A stretch of 64,000 nucleotides of DNA from Miltoncostaea marina (GCF_018141525.1 NZ_CP064655.1:310001-374000); one strand, 5' to 3'. Shown: positions 53,225-62,208, counted from the first letter of the stretch. A program made the numbers and translations. The notes: generated from the letters alone by a model not told the origin.

Positions 53225-53962
53225 TCAGGGGCTCCGCCGGCGCATCGTGAGGGCGCCCAGGGCGAGGGCGCCGAGCATCACGCCGACCACCACGACGACG
53301 TCGACGGCGAAGCGCCCGCCGAGCGCCCCGGGCGCGGTCGCGCGGGCGAGGGCGTCGTAGGCGTAGGTCAGCGGCAGCAGGTCGGAGGCCACCTCGAGCC
53401 AGCCGGCCATCCGGTCGCGCGCGACGAACAGCCCGCACAAGAGGAACTGCGGCAGCACCACGGCCGGCATGAACTGGACGGCCTGGAACTCCGTGGTGGC
53501 GAAGGCGCTGACGAACAGGCCGAGGGCCATGCCGAGCAGCGCGTCCGCGAGGGCGAGCGCCACGAGCAGCGCGGGGGAGCGGTCGACGTCGAGCCCGAGC
53601 GGGCCGAGGGTGAGGGCCGCCACCGCGGCCACCTGCACGGCCGCGACGGCGCCGAAGGCGATGGCGTACCCGAGGAGCAGGTCGAGCTTGCCGACCGGCA
53701 TGCTCATGAGGCGCTCGAGCGTCCCGGAGGTGCGCTCCCGGAGCATCGCGATCGAGGTGACGACGAACATGGTGGTGAACGGCAGCAGGCCGACGAGCGG
53801 CGGGCCGACCCGCGCGAAGGCGGCGGGCTGCCCGTCGAAGGCGTAGCGCAGGATCACCATCAGCAGGCAGGGCACGGCCAGGAGCAGCGCCAGGGTGCGC
53901 GGGTCGCGGCGCAGCTGCAGCAGCACCCGGTGGGCGGTGGCGAGCGTCGCGCGCGGGCTCAT
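53225..53962 (-). CDS. ABC-2 type exporter permease
   Basis: A 245-residue permease with six membrane segments and the ABC-2 pattern: an N-terminal amphipathic stretch (LLQLRRDPRTLALLLAVPCLLM), the LRERTSGTLERLMSMPVGKLDLLLGYA signature in pieces, and a conserved third-helix PQFLLCGLF. Together with the ATPase upstream it forms a drug- or lipid-export half-transporter. The ATG overlaps the ATPase stop (ATGA). Confidence 0.9.
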   Translation of the reverse strand: MSPRATLATAHRVLLQLRRDPRTLALLLAVPCLLMVILRYAFDGQPAAFARVGPPLVGLLPFTTMFVVTSIAMLRERTSGTLERLMSMPVGKLDLLLGYAIAFGAVAAVQVAAVAALTLGPLGLDVDRSPALLVALALADALLGMALGLFVSAFATTEFQAVQFMPAVVLPQFLLCGLFVARDRMAGWLEVASDLLPLTYAYDALARATAPGALGGRFAVDVVVVVGVMLGALALGALTMRRRSP

Positions 53963-54684
53963 GCCGTCACCTCCGGCCCCGCGCCGGCCTCGACCAGGCG
54001 CAGGAACGCCTCGCCGAGGTCGTCGGTGCCGGTGCGGGCGCGGATCGCGTCCGGCGTCCCGGCCGCGACCAGGCGGCCGTCGCGCATCAGCAGCAGCAGG
54101 TCGCACTCGGCGGCCTCGTCCATCACGTGGCTCGAGACGAGCAGGCTCGTGCCGGCCCCGGCGAGCGCGTGGAACGTCGCCCACAGGTCCCGGCGCAGCA
54201 CGGGGTCGAGGCCGACCGTCGGCTCGTCGAGCACCAGCAGCGGCGGGTCGCCCAGCAGCGCCACCGCCAGCGAGGCCCGCGTGCGCTGGCCGCCGGACAG
54301 GCGGCCGACGAGCCGGCCGGCGTCGGGGCCCAGGCCGACCGTGGCGAGCACCCGGTCGACGTCGTCGCGGGGCGCGCCGAGCAGCCGCGCGAAGTGGGCG
54401 ACGTTCTCGCGCACCGTGAGGTCGTCGTACACCGAGGGCGCCTGGGTGACGTACCCCACCCGCCGGCGGAGCTCCGGCGACCCCGCGGCCCGGCCGAGCA
54501 CCGTCACCCGGCCGCCGGCGACGCGCTGCACGCCGACCACCGACCGCATCAGGGTGCTCTTGCCGCTGCCGCTCGGGCCGAGCAGCCCGGTGACCGCCCC
54601 GCGCGGGACGTCGAGCGACAGGTCGGGCAGCACCGTGCGCCCGCCGCGGACGACCCGCAGTCCGCGCACCTCCACCGCGTGCAT
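53959..54684 (-). CDS. ABC exporter ATPase subunit
   Basis: A 241-residue ABC ATPase with Walker A (GPSGSGKST), Q-loop (YVTQAP), signature LSGGQRTR, Walker B (LLVLDEPT) and the switch histidine (VSSHVMDE), all intact. It belongs to the drug/daunorubicin-type export subfamily paired with ABC-2 permeases. GGAGGAGG precedes the ATG by four bases. It is divergent from a TetR regulator, with AGTGA-based repeats between. Confidence 0.94.
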   Translation of the reverse strand: MHAVEVRGLRVVRGGRTVLPDLSLDVPRGAVTGLLGPSGSGKSTLMRSVVGVQRVAGGRVTVLGRAAGSPELRRRVGYVTQAPSVYDDLTVRENVAHFARLLGAPRDDVDRVLATVGLGPDAGRLVGRLSGGQRTRASLAVALLGDPPLLVLDEPTVGLDPVLRRDLWATFHALAGAGTSLLVSSHVMDEAAECDLLLLMRDGRLVAAGTPDAIRARTGTDDLGEAFLRLVEAGAGPEVTA

Positions 54685-54704
54685 GACGCCTCCTCCTCCA
54701 TGCG

Positions 54705-54755
54705 AGTGATCGCTCACTTCGTATTGCCCGGAGAGTAGTGAGTGACTGCTAACAT
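54705..54755. promoter_or_regulatory. TetR operator and leaderless promoter between ABC exporter and tetR
   Basis: AGTGA-TCGC-TCACT at 54705-54718 is a perfect dyad. A second AGTGA-rich cluster (AGTGAGTGACT) lies at 54737-54747. TAACAT at 54750-54755 is seven bases before the regulator's ATG. The dyad lies in the exporter's 5' region. Confidence 0.65.
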
Positions 54756-54762
54756 CGCAACC

Positions 54763-55395
54763 ATGAGCGCGGCCGACGACCAGGCACCCGCGCGGCGGGC
54801 CCGCATGCCCGGCGCGGAGCGCCGCTCGGCGATCCTCGCCGCGGCCCGCGCCGAGTTCGCCCGCCACGGCTTCCACGGCGCGGGCACGGCCGCGATCGCG
54901 CGGGCGGCCGGCTGCTCCGAGGCCATCCTCTACCGCCACTTCGCCTCGAAGAAGGCCCTGCTGCTGGCCGTGCTGCGCGAGGAGATCGGCGCCCGGGTGG
55001 GCGCCTCGCGGGCGCTGGCGCCGCCCCCGGGCGCCGACCCCGTCGCGGCGCTGCCGGCCGCGCTCGCCGGGCGGCTCGCCGAGGAGGAGTTCGCCACCAC
55101 CGCCCGGCTGGTGCTGCTCGCGATCTCGATGACGGGCGACCCCGAGGTGGGCGGGGCGGTGCGGGAGGTGTTCGACTCGGTGCGCGCCCCGCTGCGCGCG
55201 GCGCTCGACGCCGGACAGGCGGCGGGCGCGGTGCGCGACGACGTCGACGCCGGGCTGCTGACCTGGATCTGGCACGGCCTCTTCCTCGTGGCGGCGGTGC
55301 GCGACGCCGTGGCGCGGGACGGCGTCGCGGCCGAGGCGGTGGCCGCCGCGGAGGCCCTGGCGCGGCTGCTGCGCCCCCCCGCCGCCGGCGCCTAG
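54763..55395 (+). CDS. TetR-family regulator of the ABC exporter
   Basis: A 210-residue TetR regulator: N-terminal ERRSAILAAARAEFARHGFHGAGTAAIARAAGCSEAILYRHFASKKALL (in parts) is the standard three-helix DNA-binding domain. The helical ligand domain follows. The ATG at 54763 is favoured over a GTG at 54742 because TAACAT lies seven bases before it. It sits divergently from the export genes and very probably represses them and itself through the AGTGA repeats. Confidence 0.9.
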   Translation: MSAADDQAPARRARMPGAERRSAILAAARAEFARHGFHGAGTAAIARAAGCSEAILYRHFASKKALLLAVLREEIGARVGASRALAPPPGADPVAALPAALAGRLAEEEFATTARLVLLAISMTGDPEVGGAVREVFDSVRAPLRAALDAGQAAGAVRDDVDAGLLTWIWHGLFLVAAVRDAVARDGVAAEAVAAAEALARLLRPPAAGA

Positions 55396-55452
55396 CGACA
55401 CCGCGCGCCGCTGCGCTCATCCGCGGGCGCGCGCGGGCCGATCCCCTCCATC

Positions 55453-56679
55453 GTGGATCCGCTCCTCGACCTGGTCCTGCCCATGGGCACCGGCGGCGTG
55501 CCGCGCCTCGGCAAGCGCGCCCTGATCGCCCTGTCGCACGCGATGGAGGACCGCGGCGTGGAGGCCGGCAACCGGCCGCCGCTGATCTTCGGCGGCTTCC
55601 AGCGGGCCCGCTTCTTCGCCCACGACCGCCGCCGCTACGAGCAGCTCGCCCGGTGGAGCGCGGTGACCGTCGTCGCCGCGGGGGGCCTGTCCCCGCGGGG
55701 GGACGGCCCGGTCGCCGCGATCGGCGTCGGCCCGTCGGACCCGTTCTGGCGCGACTGGGTGCTGCTGGTCTACGGCGGCGGCGGGCAGGCGGCGCTGCTG
55801 GTGGCGCGCGACGACGAGGGCGACGTCGTCGAGGATCTGCCGACCCGCGACCGCCGCTGCGCCGCCGGCTGGACGTACGACCCGCGGGCCGCGCTCCGGG
55901 CCGCGTGGTGGGTGGCCGACTACCTGCGCGGCCACGACGCCGCCCTCGCCGCCCGCTGGACCGCCGCGCTCGCCGGGCTGCCGCCGCCCGACCGCGGCGC
56001 CGACGCGGCGCTCACGGCGCTGAGCGGCCGGCTGGTGGAGGCGATGCAGCGCGAGATCGCCCGCGAGCAGCGCGACGCCCGCCGGCTGGAGGAGTCGTTC
56101 ACGGCGACCATCCACGCGCTGGCCACCGCCGCCGAGGCGCGCGACGGCGCGACGGACGCCCACCTCACCCGCGTGGCCGAGGGCGCCGTGGAGCTCGGCC
56201 GGGCGCTCGGCATGCGGGCGCGCGAGCTCGAGACGCTGCGCTCGGGCGCCCGCCTGCACGACGTCGGCAGGATCGGCGTCGCCGACGCCGTGCTGGGCAA
56301 GCCCGGGCGGCTGACCGACGAGGAGATGGCCGAGATGCGCCGCCACGCCGACATCGGGGCGGGCATCGTGGGCGAGGTGCCCGGGCTGCGCCCGTGCGTG
56401 CCGGTCGTCCGCCACCACCACGAGCGCTGGGACGGCCGGGGCTACCCCGACGGCCTGGCCGGCGAGGACATTCCGCTCGCCGCCCGCGTGGTGGCCGTCG
56501 TCGACGCGTACGACGCCATGACCAGCGACCGGCCCCACCGCCGTGGCATGGACGCGCGCGAGGCGCTCGCCCGCGTGGCCGCCGACCGCGGCCGCCAGTT
56601 CTGCCCGCGCTGCACCGACGCCTTCCTCGTTCTGATGGCCGCGCGCGGGCTCGCGCCGGCCGTGCCGGTCACGGCCTGA
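55453..56679 (+). CDS. DICT sensor domain and HD-GYP phosphodiesterase
   Basis: A 408-residue protein. The N-terminal 130 residues match the DICT sensory domain (VPRLGKRALIALSHAMEDR, IFGGFQRARFF, RRYEQLARWSAVTVVAAGG). A coiled helix (residues about 197-225) leads to an HD-GYP domain with LHDVGRIGVADAVLGKPG, HHHERWDGRGYPDGLAG and AYDAMTSDRPHRRGM. HD-GYP domains hydrolyse cyclic-di-GMP or related dinucleotides. All metal histidines appear present. The GTG at 55453 has no clear ribosome site. Its end overlaps the XamI-type gene by 11 bp. Confidence 0.86.
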   Translation: MDPLLDLVLPMGTGGVPRLGKRALIALSHAMEDRGVEAGNRPPLIFGGFQRARFFAHDRRRYEQLARWSAVTVVAAGGLSPRGDGPVAAIGVGPSDPFWRDWVLLVYGGGGQAALLVARDDEGDVVEDLPTRDRRCAAGWTYDPRAALRAAWWVADYLRGHDAALAARWTAALAGLPPPDRGADAALTALSGRLVEAMQREIAREQRDARRLEESFTATIHALATAAEARDGATDAHLTRVAEGAVELGRALGMRARELETLRSGARLHDVGRIGVADAVLGKPGRLTDEEMAEMRRHADIGAGIVGEVPGLRPCVPVVRHHHERWDGRGYPDGLAGEDIPLAARVVAVVDAYDAMTSDRPHRRGMDAREALARVAADRGRQFCPRCTDAFLVLMAARGLAPAVPVTA

Positions 56680-57616
56680 GGACGGCCGCCTCCGGGCGGG
56701 TGCCGCCCACCCACTCGACGAGGTCGTGGAGGCGGTGGGCCCAGAACAGGGTCAGCCCGCGGGCCTGCGCGCTCGCCAGGTTGGCCGGCTTGAAGACGCC
56801 CGACAGCACCGCGGCCGGCACCACCTGGTCCTCGCCGAACGCCTTCAGCCAGCCGACCGCCTTCACGGCGGCGTCGTTGTTGACCCGCTTGAAGGAGTTG
56901 GTCATCGAGTTGGACACCTTGCACTCGAGCGGCATGCGCCGCCGGTCCCAGAGGCCCACCACCAGGTCGGCCTTGCGGCCGCCGAAGTCGACCTCGGCGC
57001 AGAACTCGCCCGGCCCGGGCGCATCCTCGAGGGTGCGTATGGCGCGCGGGGCCTCCACCCGGCGGAAGCCGGCGGCGAGCAGCGCGTCGGCGACGGCGCC
57101 CTCCTGGCCGAGCTTGGCCTCGGTGCGCCGCAGCGTGCGCGTGCGCTCGGTGGCCATCAGCACGGCGGTCGCCAGCACGGCGGCCCCGCGCTCGGCCTCG
57201 CCGGGCTCGCGGCCCTCGGCCACCCAGGGGAACCGCCGCCGGTCGATGCCGAGCAGCACGCTGTCGACGATGCGGGCCGCGGCCTCCGGGTCGGCCCGCA
57301 GACGGGTGGGCGCCAGCGTGGTGCGCGCGATCACCCGCAGGTCGTCGACCGAGATGAACGGCCCGGCCGTGAAGCGCAGCGCCTCGAGCAGCGCCGGCTC
57401 GGTGACCACCTCCATGGCGCGCTCCTGCAGCTGGGCGAGGTCGACCGTCAGCTCGATGAGCTCCTCCACCGTGCCGAGGCACTCGTCCAGGTGGCCGAGG
57501 TACTGCTCGAGCGGCTCGCCCTCCCGCTCGCGCCGGAAGCTCTCGACCGCCGCGGCGGCGTCGCCCTCCAGCCGTTCGGTGCTCCAGCGCGGCGGCGGCG
57601 TGAAGTGGCCGGTCAC
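56669..57616 (-). CDS. XamI-family type II restriction endonuclease
   Basis: A 315-residue protein that resembles XamI-type restriction enzymes. The nuclease core is near residues 210-240: Asp217, then Glu231 and Lys233 in PLECKVSNSMTNS, fitting a PD-(D/E)xK active site, with KRVNNDAAVKAVGWL behind it. XamI itself cuts GTCGAC; specificity of this one is not proven. The GTG start overlaps the methyltransferase stop (GTGA), so methyltransferase is translated first. The identification is from sequence pattern and the paired methylase. Confidence 0.78.
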   Translation of the reverse strand: MTGHFTPPPRWSTERLEGDAAAAVESFRREREGEPLEQYLGHLDECLGTVEELIELTVDLAQLQERAMEVVTEPALLEALRFTAGPFISVDDLRVIARTTLAPTRLRADPEAAARIVDSVLLGIDRRRFPWVAEGREPGEAERGAAVLATAVLMATERTRTLRRTEAKLGQEGAVADALLAAGFRRVEAPRAIRTLEDAPGPGEFCAEVDFGGRKADLVVGLWDRRRMPLECKVSNSMTNSFKRVNNDAAVKAVGWLKAFGEDQVVPAAVLSGVFKPANLASAQARGLTLFWAHRLHDLVEWVGGTRPEAAVLRP

Positions 57617-59226
57617 GCCGCGTGCTCGAGGGCGAAGGGGTCGGGGATCGCCAGGCGCTCCATCTCCCGCGGCTCGAACTTGGTGAGCCCGCCGGCGTAG
57701 GTGCGTCCGTCCTCCACGCTGACCGTACGGCGCAGCGCCGCAACGAGGCGCTCGACCACCTCGTCCGGCAGCTCCACGCGCGGGTAGAGGCCGTGCGCGA
57801 TGTTGATGTGGCGGGCGCCGGCCAGGTTGCGGGTGAAGGCCGGCGGGCGGCGGGCCATGTAGGTGGCGAGGATCGGCGCGGCCGAGCGCAGGCCCACCGA
57901 CCACCACGCCCGCCGAGCGCGGGCGATGTAGCCGTCGTGGGCGCCGTCGCGGCGCGCCCGGCGCAGGAAACGCTCCACGCGCCGGCGCTCGGCGGCGTCG
58001 AGGCGGTCGAGGTCGGCGGGCAGGTCGACCACCAGCCGCAGGTGGTCCGTGCGCTCGAGCCGCGGGCCGGCGTCGAAGATCTCGCGGGCGCGGGTGACGG
58101 CGGGGAAGAGGACCGCCTCGGGCAGGTCGGCCTGCCCGGGCCGCACCACCCAGGTGGCGTTGCGCCCGGTGACGGCCCCCCGGTGGACGCGGCAGAGGTC
58201 GCCCAGCTCCACGTGCCCCGGGGGCACGGCGCGCGCGGCGCGCGTGAGCGGGCTCCAGCGGCGCGCCTCGGCGAGGCGCTCGGCGGCCACCGGCACGCCG
58301 CCGGTCAGGGCGCCGAGCTCGCCCACGCTCGCCACCCGGCGCAGGCGCAGCGGCCCGCGGCGCCGGCCGACGTGGAAGCAGGTGATCGCCGCGGTCACGG
58401 CGGCGTCCTCGAAGGGCGTGGCCGTGGGCTCGACCACGTGCACGGCCTCGCCGCCGAGCGGGCCCAGCAGCAGCTCGCGCACCAGGCGGCCGTAGTTCGT
58501 GTCGAGCCACTCGGAGGAGGTGATGAACGCGCCGCCGTCGCCCGGGCGCCCCCGCACGGCGGTCGCCAGGAAGAAGTGCACGTGCAGGCCCGCCAGGCGG
58601 CTCGCCTCCAGCCCGTGCGCCCGCGCGGTGAGCGCCAGCCACTCCTTCCAGCCCGCCGGGATCTGGTGGTGGCGCACGTAGGGCGGGTTGCCGAGGAACA
58701 GCGTGCGCCCGCCGGCGTCGCCCAGGTCGGCGGTGCGGTAGTCGGCGGCCACGACCCGCGCCCGGCCGGCGAGCCCGGCCGCCGCCAGGTGGGCGCGGCA
58801 CGCGAGCGCGGCGAGCGGGTCGCGCTCCACCGCCACGACGCGGGCCCGCGGCATGGCGCGGGCGGCCGCCACGGCGAAGCGGCCGGAGCCCGCGCCTGGG
58901 TCGACCACCCGCTCTGGCCGCGCGCCCGCCGCCGCCCAACGCACCATCGACTCCACGATCGGCGCGGGGGTGTAGGTCGCCCCGTCGGGCCGTCGCCGCT
59001 CCGGTCCGCGCAGGCGGCAGAACGCCTCGCCGAGGGGGTCGTCGCCGGCGGCGATCGCGGCGCGCAGGGCGGCCGTCGCGCCTCGCGACGGCGCCGGGGC
59101 GGGGCAGGCGCGGGCGAGCGCGTCCTCCTCGTCCGACCAGCCGGGCACCTCGGCCGCGCCGAGCGCGACGGCGGCCGCCACGAGCGCGGCCTCATCCGGG
59201 ATCGCGATCTCGTGCGGGGCGGTCAC
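57613..59226 (-). CDS. N6-adenine DNA methyltransferase of the restriction-modification pair
   Basis: A 537-residue methyltransferase. SAM motif I is DPGAGSGRF (residues 109-117) and the catalytic motif IV is NPPY (180-183). A long C-terminal part of about 330 residues is a target-recognition region. NPPY indicates adenine-N6 methylation. TACCCT lies seven bases before the GTG at 59226, so the gene is probably leaderless. It precedes and overlaps the endonuclease gene, a typical order that protects the host before nuclease is made. Confidence 0.88.
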   Translation of the reverse strand: MTAPHEIAIPDEAALVAAAVALGAAEVPGWSDEEDALARACPAPAPSRGATAALRAAIAAGDDPLGEAFCRLRGPERRRPDGATYTPAPIVESMVRWAAAGARPERVVDPGAGSGRFAVAAARAMPRARVVAVERDPLAALACRAHLAAAGLAGRARVVAADYRTADLGDAGGRTLFLGNPPYVRHHQIPAGWKEWLALTARAHGLEASRLAGLHVHFFLATAVRGRPGDGGAFITSSEWLDTNYGRLVRELLLGPLGGEAVHVVEPTATPFEDAAVTAAITCFHVGRRRGPLRLRRVASVGELGALTGGVPVAAERLAEARRWSPLTRAARAVPPGHVELGDLCRVHRGAVTGRNATWVVRPGQADLPEAVLFPAVTRAREIFDAGPRLERTDHLRLVVDLPADLDRLDAAERRRVERFLRRARRDGAHDGYIARARRAWWSVGLRSAAPILATYMARRPPAFTRNLAGARHINIAHGLYPRVELPDEVVERLVAALRRTVSVEDGRTYAGGLTKFEPREMERLAIPDPFALEHAA

Positions 59227-59306
59227 GCCCCGGAGGGTATGGCCGGGCGCGGACGGCCCCGGCCGACATAGACTCGCGCCCCGGCGGCGAGGCGGAGGCG
59301 GGTCGC

Positions 59307-60185
59307 ATGCGGTGGCGACGGGGCTCGGGCGGGGGCGACGTCGAAGACCTGCGCGGCCGCGGGGGGATCCCCGGCGGGCGGGTCGGCGGCGGCCTCGGCG
59401 GCCTGGGCCTGGTCGGGATCGTCGTCGCCCTGCTGGTGACCTTCCTCGGCGGCGGCGGCGGCGCGTTCAGCCCGGACGCGAGCCTGGACGGCTTCCCCAC
59501 CGCGCCGGCCGCCCCCCAGGGCTCCATGGCGGCGGGCGCGCCCGACCCCGACGAGGAGCTGGTGGGCTTCGTCACCTTCGTGGTCGGCGACGTGCAGGAC
59601 TCGTGGGAGCGGTCCTTCGCGAGGGCCGGTCGCCCCTACGACCGCACGCGCCTGCGCCTCTTCACCGGCGGCGTGCGCACCGGCTGCGGCGCCGCATCGT
59701 CGGCGACCGGGCCGTTCTACTGCCCGGCCGACCGCGGCGTGTACCTCGACCTGGCCTTCTTCCGGGAGCTGCGCGACCGCTTCGGCGCCCCCGGCGACTT
59801 CGCCCAGGCGTACGTGATCGCCCACGAGTTCGGCCACCACGTGCAGAACGTGCTCGGGATCATGCCGCAGGTCTCGCGCGAGCAGGCGCGCGACCCGGGC
59901 CGCGCCAACGAGCTGTCGGTGCGCCTGGAGCTGCAGGCCGACTGCCTCGCCGGCATCTGGGGCCGCTCGGCCTACGACGCGGGGCGCCTGGAGGAGGGCG
60001 ACCTGCAGGAGGGGCTGGCCGCGGCGTCGGCGGTCGGGGACGACCGCATCCAGGCGCAGGCGGGCGGCGGCGTGGACCCCGACGCCTTCACCCACGGCAC
60101 CTCGGAGCAGCGCGCGCGCTGGTTCCTGCGCGGGTTCGAGGGCGGCGAGCTCGCCGCCTGCGACACGTTCTCCGGGGCTGTCTAG
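59307..60185 (+). CDS. YpfJ-type neutral zinc metallopeptidase
   Basis: A 292-residue protein. A glycine-rich basic N-terminus and one membrane helix (LGLVGIVVALLVTFLGG) anchor it. The zinc motif is AHEFGHHVQN, with a further Glu in LELQADCLAGIW. Cysteine pairs (TGCG, FYCPAD, and CDT near the C-terminus) suggest disulfides outside the cell. This is the KPN_02809/YpfJ family; substrates are unknown. GGAGG lies about nine bases before the ATG. Confidence 0.9.
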   Translation: MRWRRGSGGGDVEDLRGRGGIPGGRVGGGLGGLGLVGIVVALLVTFLGGGGGAFSPDASLDGFPTAPAAPQGSMAAGAPDPDEELVGFVTFVVGDVQDSWERSFARAGRPYDRTRLRLFTGGVRTGCGAASSATGPFYCPADRGVYLDLAFFRELRDRFGAPGDFAQAYVIAHEFGHHVQNVLGIMPQVSREQARDPGRANELSVRLELQADCLAGIWGRSAYDAGRLEEGDLQEGLAAASAVGDDRIQAQAGGGVDPDAFTHGTSEQRARWFLRGFEGGELAACDTFSGAV

Positions 60186-60625
60186 CGGCGTCCCTCGGCC
60201 TGCGGACGGGCGCGCAGCACGAGCACCGGGCAGGGCGCGTGGTTGACCATGTAGTGGGCGAAGGAGCCCAGCGCGAGCCGCTGCGGCAGGCTGCGGTGGG
60301 CGGCGCAGATGATCAGGTCCACGGCGTTGTCGGCCGCCCAGGCGCACGTCTCGGCCGGCGGGTAGCCCTCCAGCAGCACCGGCGACGCCTCGGGCACGTC
60401 GGCGGCCGTCTCCTCCAGCCAGCCGCGGGCGGCGTCGAGCAGGTCGGCCGGGTTCGGCTGGGGCGCGCCGAAGCCGATCGCGTACGGGAGCGGGAACTGC
60501 GCGACGTGCACGAGGCTCAGGCGCCCCTCGCCGATCGCGCGCAGCCGCCGCGCCTCCTCGAGCGCGCGGCGCGCGGCGTCCGAGTCGTCGAGGCAGCACG
60601 CGATGTGGTGGTAGGCGGTCGTCAT
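60182..60625 (-). CDS. Universal stress protein (UspA family)
   Basis: A 147-residue single-domain USP: N-terminal HHIACCLDDSDAARRALEEA and C-terminal GSFAHYMVNHAPCPVLVLR. The usual ATP motif G-x2-G-x9-G is altered (AAHRSLPQRLALGSFAHY), so ATP binding is uncertain. It overlaps the metallopeptidase stop by four bases and is divergent from metF. Confidence 0.88.
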   Translation of the reverse strand: MTTAYHHIACCLDDSDAARRALEEARRLRAIGEGRLSLVHVAQFPLPYAIGFGAPQPNPADLLDAARGWLEETAADVPEASPVLLEGYPPAETCAWAADNAVDLIICAAHRSLPQRLALGSFAHYMVNHAPCPVLVLRARPQAEGRR

Positions 60626-60712
60626 CTCCGGTCCCGGTCGCGGTGGGCAGGTGTCCCGAGCCTACGCGTCCCCGCGGCACCCGGCGGCGCCGCTCCGTAA
60701 CCTGGCACGACG

Positions 60713-61567
60713 ATGACCCTGATCGGTGACCTCATCGCCGCCGGGCCGACGCGGTCGCTCGAGTTCTTCCCGCCGCGGACCCCCCAGGCGGAGGAGCAGT
60801 TCGGCGCGGCGCTCGCCGACCTGGCCCCGCTCGGCCCGTCGTTCGCCTCCGTCACGTACGGCGCCCTCGGCTCCACCCAGAGCCGCACGCGCGAGATCGT
60901 GATCGAGATGAACGCGCGGGAGCCGTTCCCCACCATGGCCCACCTGACGTGCGTCGGGCACACCCGCGGCGACATCACGCGGCTGCTCGACGCCTACGCC
61001 GCGGCCGGGGTCTGCAACATCCTCGCGCTGGGCGGTGACCCGCCGGCCGACGGCAGCGACCCCGGCGGCGACTTCCGCCACGCCATCGAGCTCGTCGAGG
61101 TGATCCGCGAGCACGGCGGCGGCTTCGGCGTCGGCGTCGCGGCCCACCCCGACCTGCACCCGCGCTCGGCCGACCGGGCCAGCGACCGGCGTCACCTCGC
61201 CGCGAAGCTGACGGCGGCCGACTTCGCCGTGACGCAGTTCTTCTTCCGCGTGGAGGCGTACGAGCGGATGCTCGACGAGCTCGCCGCCCTGGGCTGCGAC
61301 CGGCCGGTCGTCCCCGGCGTGATGCCGATCGTCAGCGTGGCCGGCCTGCGGCGGATGGCCGCCATGAACGGCACGGTCATCCCGCCCGCCCTCGCCGCCG
61401 CCCTCGAGCGGGTGGGCGACGACCCCGCCGCCGTGGCCGACCTGGGCGTGGAGGTCGCGACCGACCTGTGCCTGCGCCTGCGCGACGCCGGCGCCCCCGG
61501 CCTGCACCTCTACACGCTCAACCGGGCGGAATCGGTTCGCAGAATCTGGCGGAATCTCGGCACGTGA
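60713..61567 (+). CDS. metF: 5,10-methylenetetrahydrofolate reductase
   Basis: A 284-residue flavin-dependent TIM-barrel enzyme that makes methyl-THF for methionine synthesis. Motifs: SLEFFPPRT (catalytic Glu), MAHLTCVGHTRGDI, LALGGDPP, AHPDLHP and TQFFFRVEAY. The closing LHLYTLNRAESVRRIW is typical. TAACCT lies nine bases before the ATG. It is monocistronic as far as can be seen. Confidence 0.95.
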   Translation: MTLIGDLIAAGPTRSLEFFPPRTPQAEEQFGAALADLAPLGPSFASVTYGALGSTQSRTREIVIEMNAREPFPTMAHLTCVGHTRGDITRLLDAYAAAGVCNILALGGDPPADGSDPGGDFRHAIELVEVIREHGGGFGVGVAAHPDLHPRSADRASDRRHLAAKLTAADFAVTQFFFRVEAYERMLDELAALGCDRPVVPGVMPIVSVAGLRRMAAMNGTVIPPALAAALERVGDDPAAVADLGVEVATDLCLRLRDAGAPGLHLYTLNRAESVRRIWRNLGT

Positions 61568-61638
61568 GGCGGTTCGCCTCCCCCGCGGCGGGGAACCCAC
61601 GGCCCAGCCACACCTGTCATCCGACGGACGGAGGGACC

Positions 61639-61917
61639 GTGGGCATCATCGCCTTCATCATCCTGGGCCTGATCGCCGGCGTGATCGCGAAGTGGATCAT
61701 GCCGGGCAAGGACCCGGGCGGCATCATCGTCACCGCGCTCATCGGTATCGCGGGCGCGATCATCGGCGGTTTCCTCGCCGGCGCGCTCTTCGACGCCGAT
61801 CCGATGGACGAGTTCTGGGACGTCTCCAGCTGGCTGACGGCCATCGTCGGCGCGATCATCCTGCTGGCGCTGTACCGCATGTTCGTGGGCACGAAGGACC
61901 GCCCCCGCACCACGTGA
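61639..61917 (+). CDS. GlsB/YeaQ/YmgE-family membrane protein
   Basis: A 92-residue membrane protein with three helices: IIAFIILGLIAGVIAKWIMPGKDPGGIIVTALIGIAGAIIGG (in pieces) is a close match to the family. The IAKWIMPGKDPGG loop is conserved. Usually linked to envelope or acid stress. GGAGG stands five bases before the GTG at 61639. It is the second family member in the window, after 45999. Confidence 0.88.
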   Translation: MGIIAFIILGLIAGVIAKWIMPGKDPGGIIVTALIGIAGAIIGGFLAGALFDADPMDEFWDVSSWLTAIVGAIILLALYRMFVGTKDRPRTT

Positions 61918-61962
61918 GCCGCCGCGCCGGCCCCGGCGAGCCCGGGGCCGGCGCCCGGCCGC

Positions 61963-62142
61963 TCAGTCGCCCGGCGCGGGCTCCCGCAGGATGTTGCCGT
62001 CCCAGACCTCGTCGGTCGGGCGGTCGGGGTCCTCGGGCGGCTCGGGGCGGTCGCCCTCCACCCGCGGCCGGGACTTGTGCTGCACCCGGGCCTGCTCCTG
62101 CTCGTCGCCCTCGCGCGGGCCGCGATCGCGCTGATCGGTCAT
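61963..62142 (-). CDS. Small charged hypothetical protein
   Basis: A 59-residue, highly charged, probably disordered protein (many Arg, Glu, Asp, Pro). No family is recognised. The ATG at 62142 is the natural start; ribosome-binding purines are weak. Coding status rests on composition and the fit in the gap between two plus-strand genes. Confidence 0.45.
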   Translation of the reverse strand: MTDQRDRGPREGDEQEQARVQHKSRPRVEGDRPEPPEDPDRPTDEVWDGNILREPAPGD

Positions 62143-62208
62143 GGGGGCGTGGTACCCGCCGGGCGCCGGCGCGCCACACGGCGCGCCCGCGGGCGGTACG
62201 GTCGCGGG

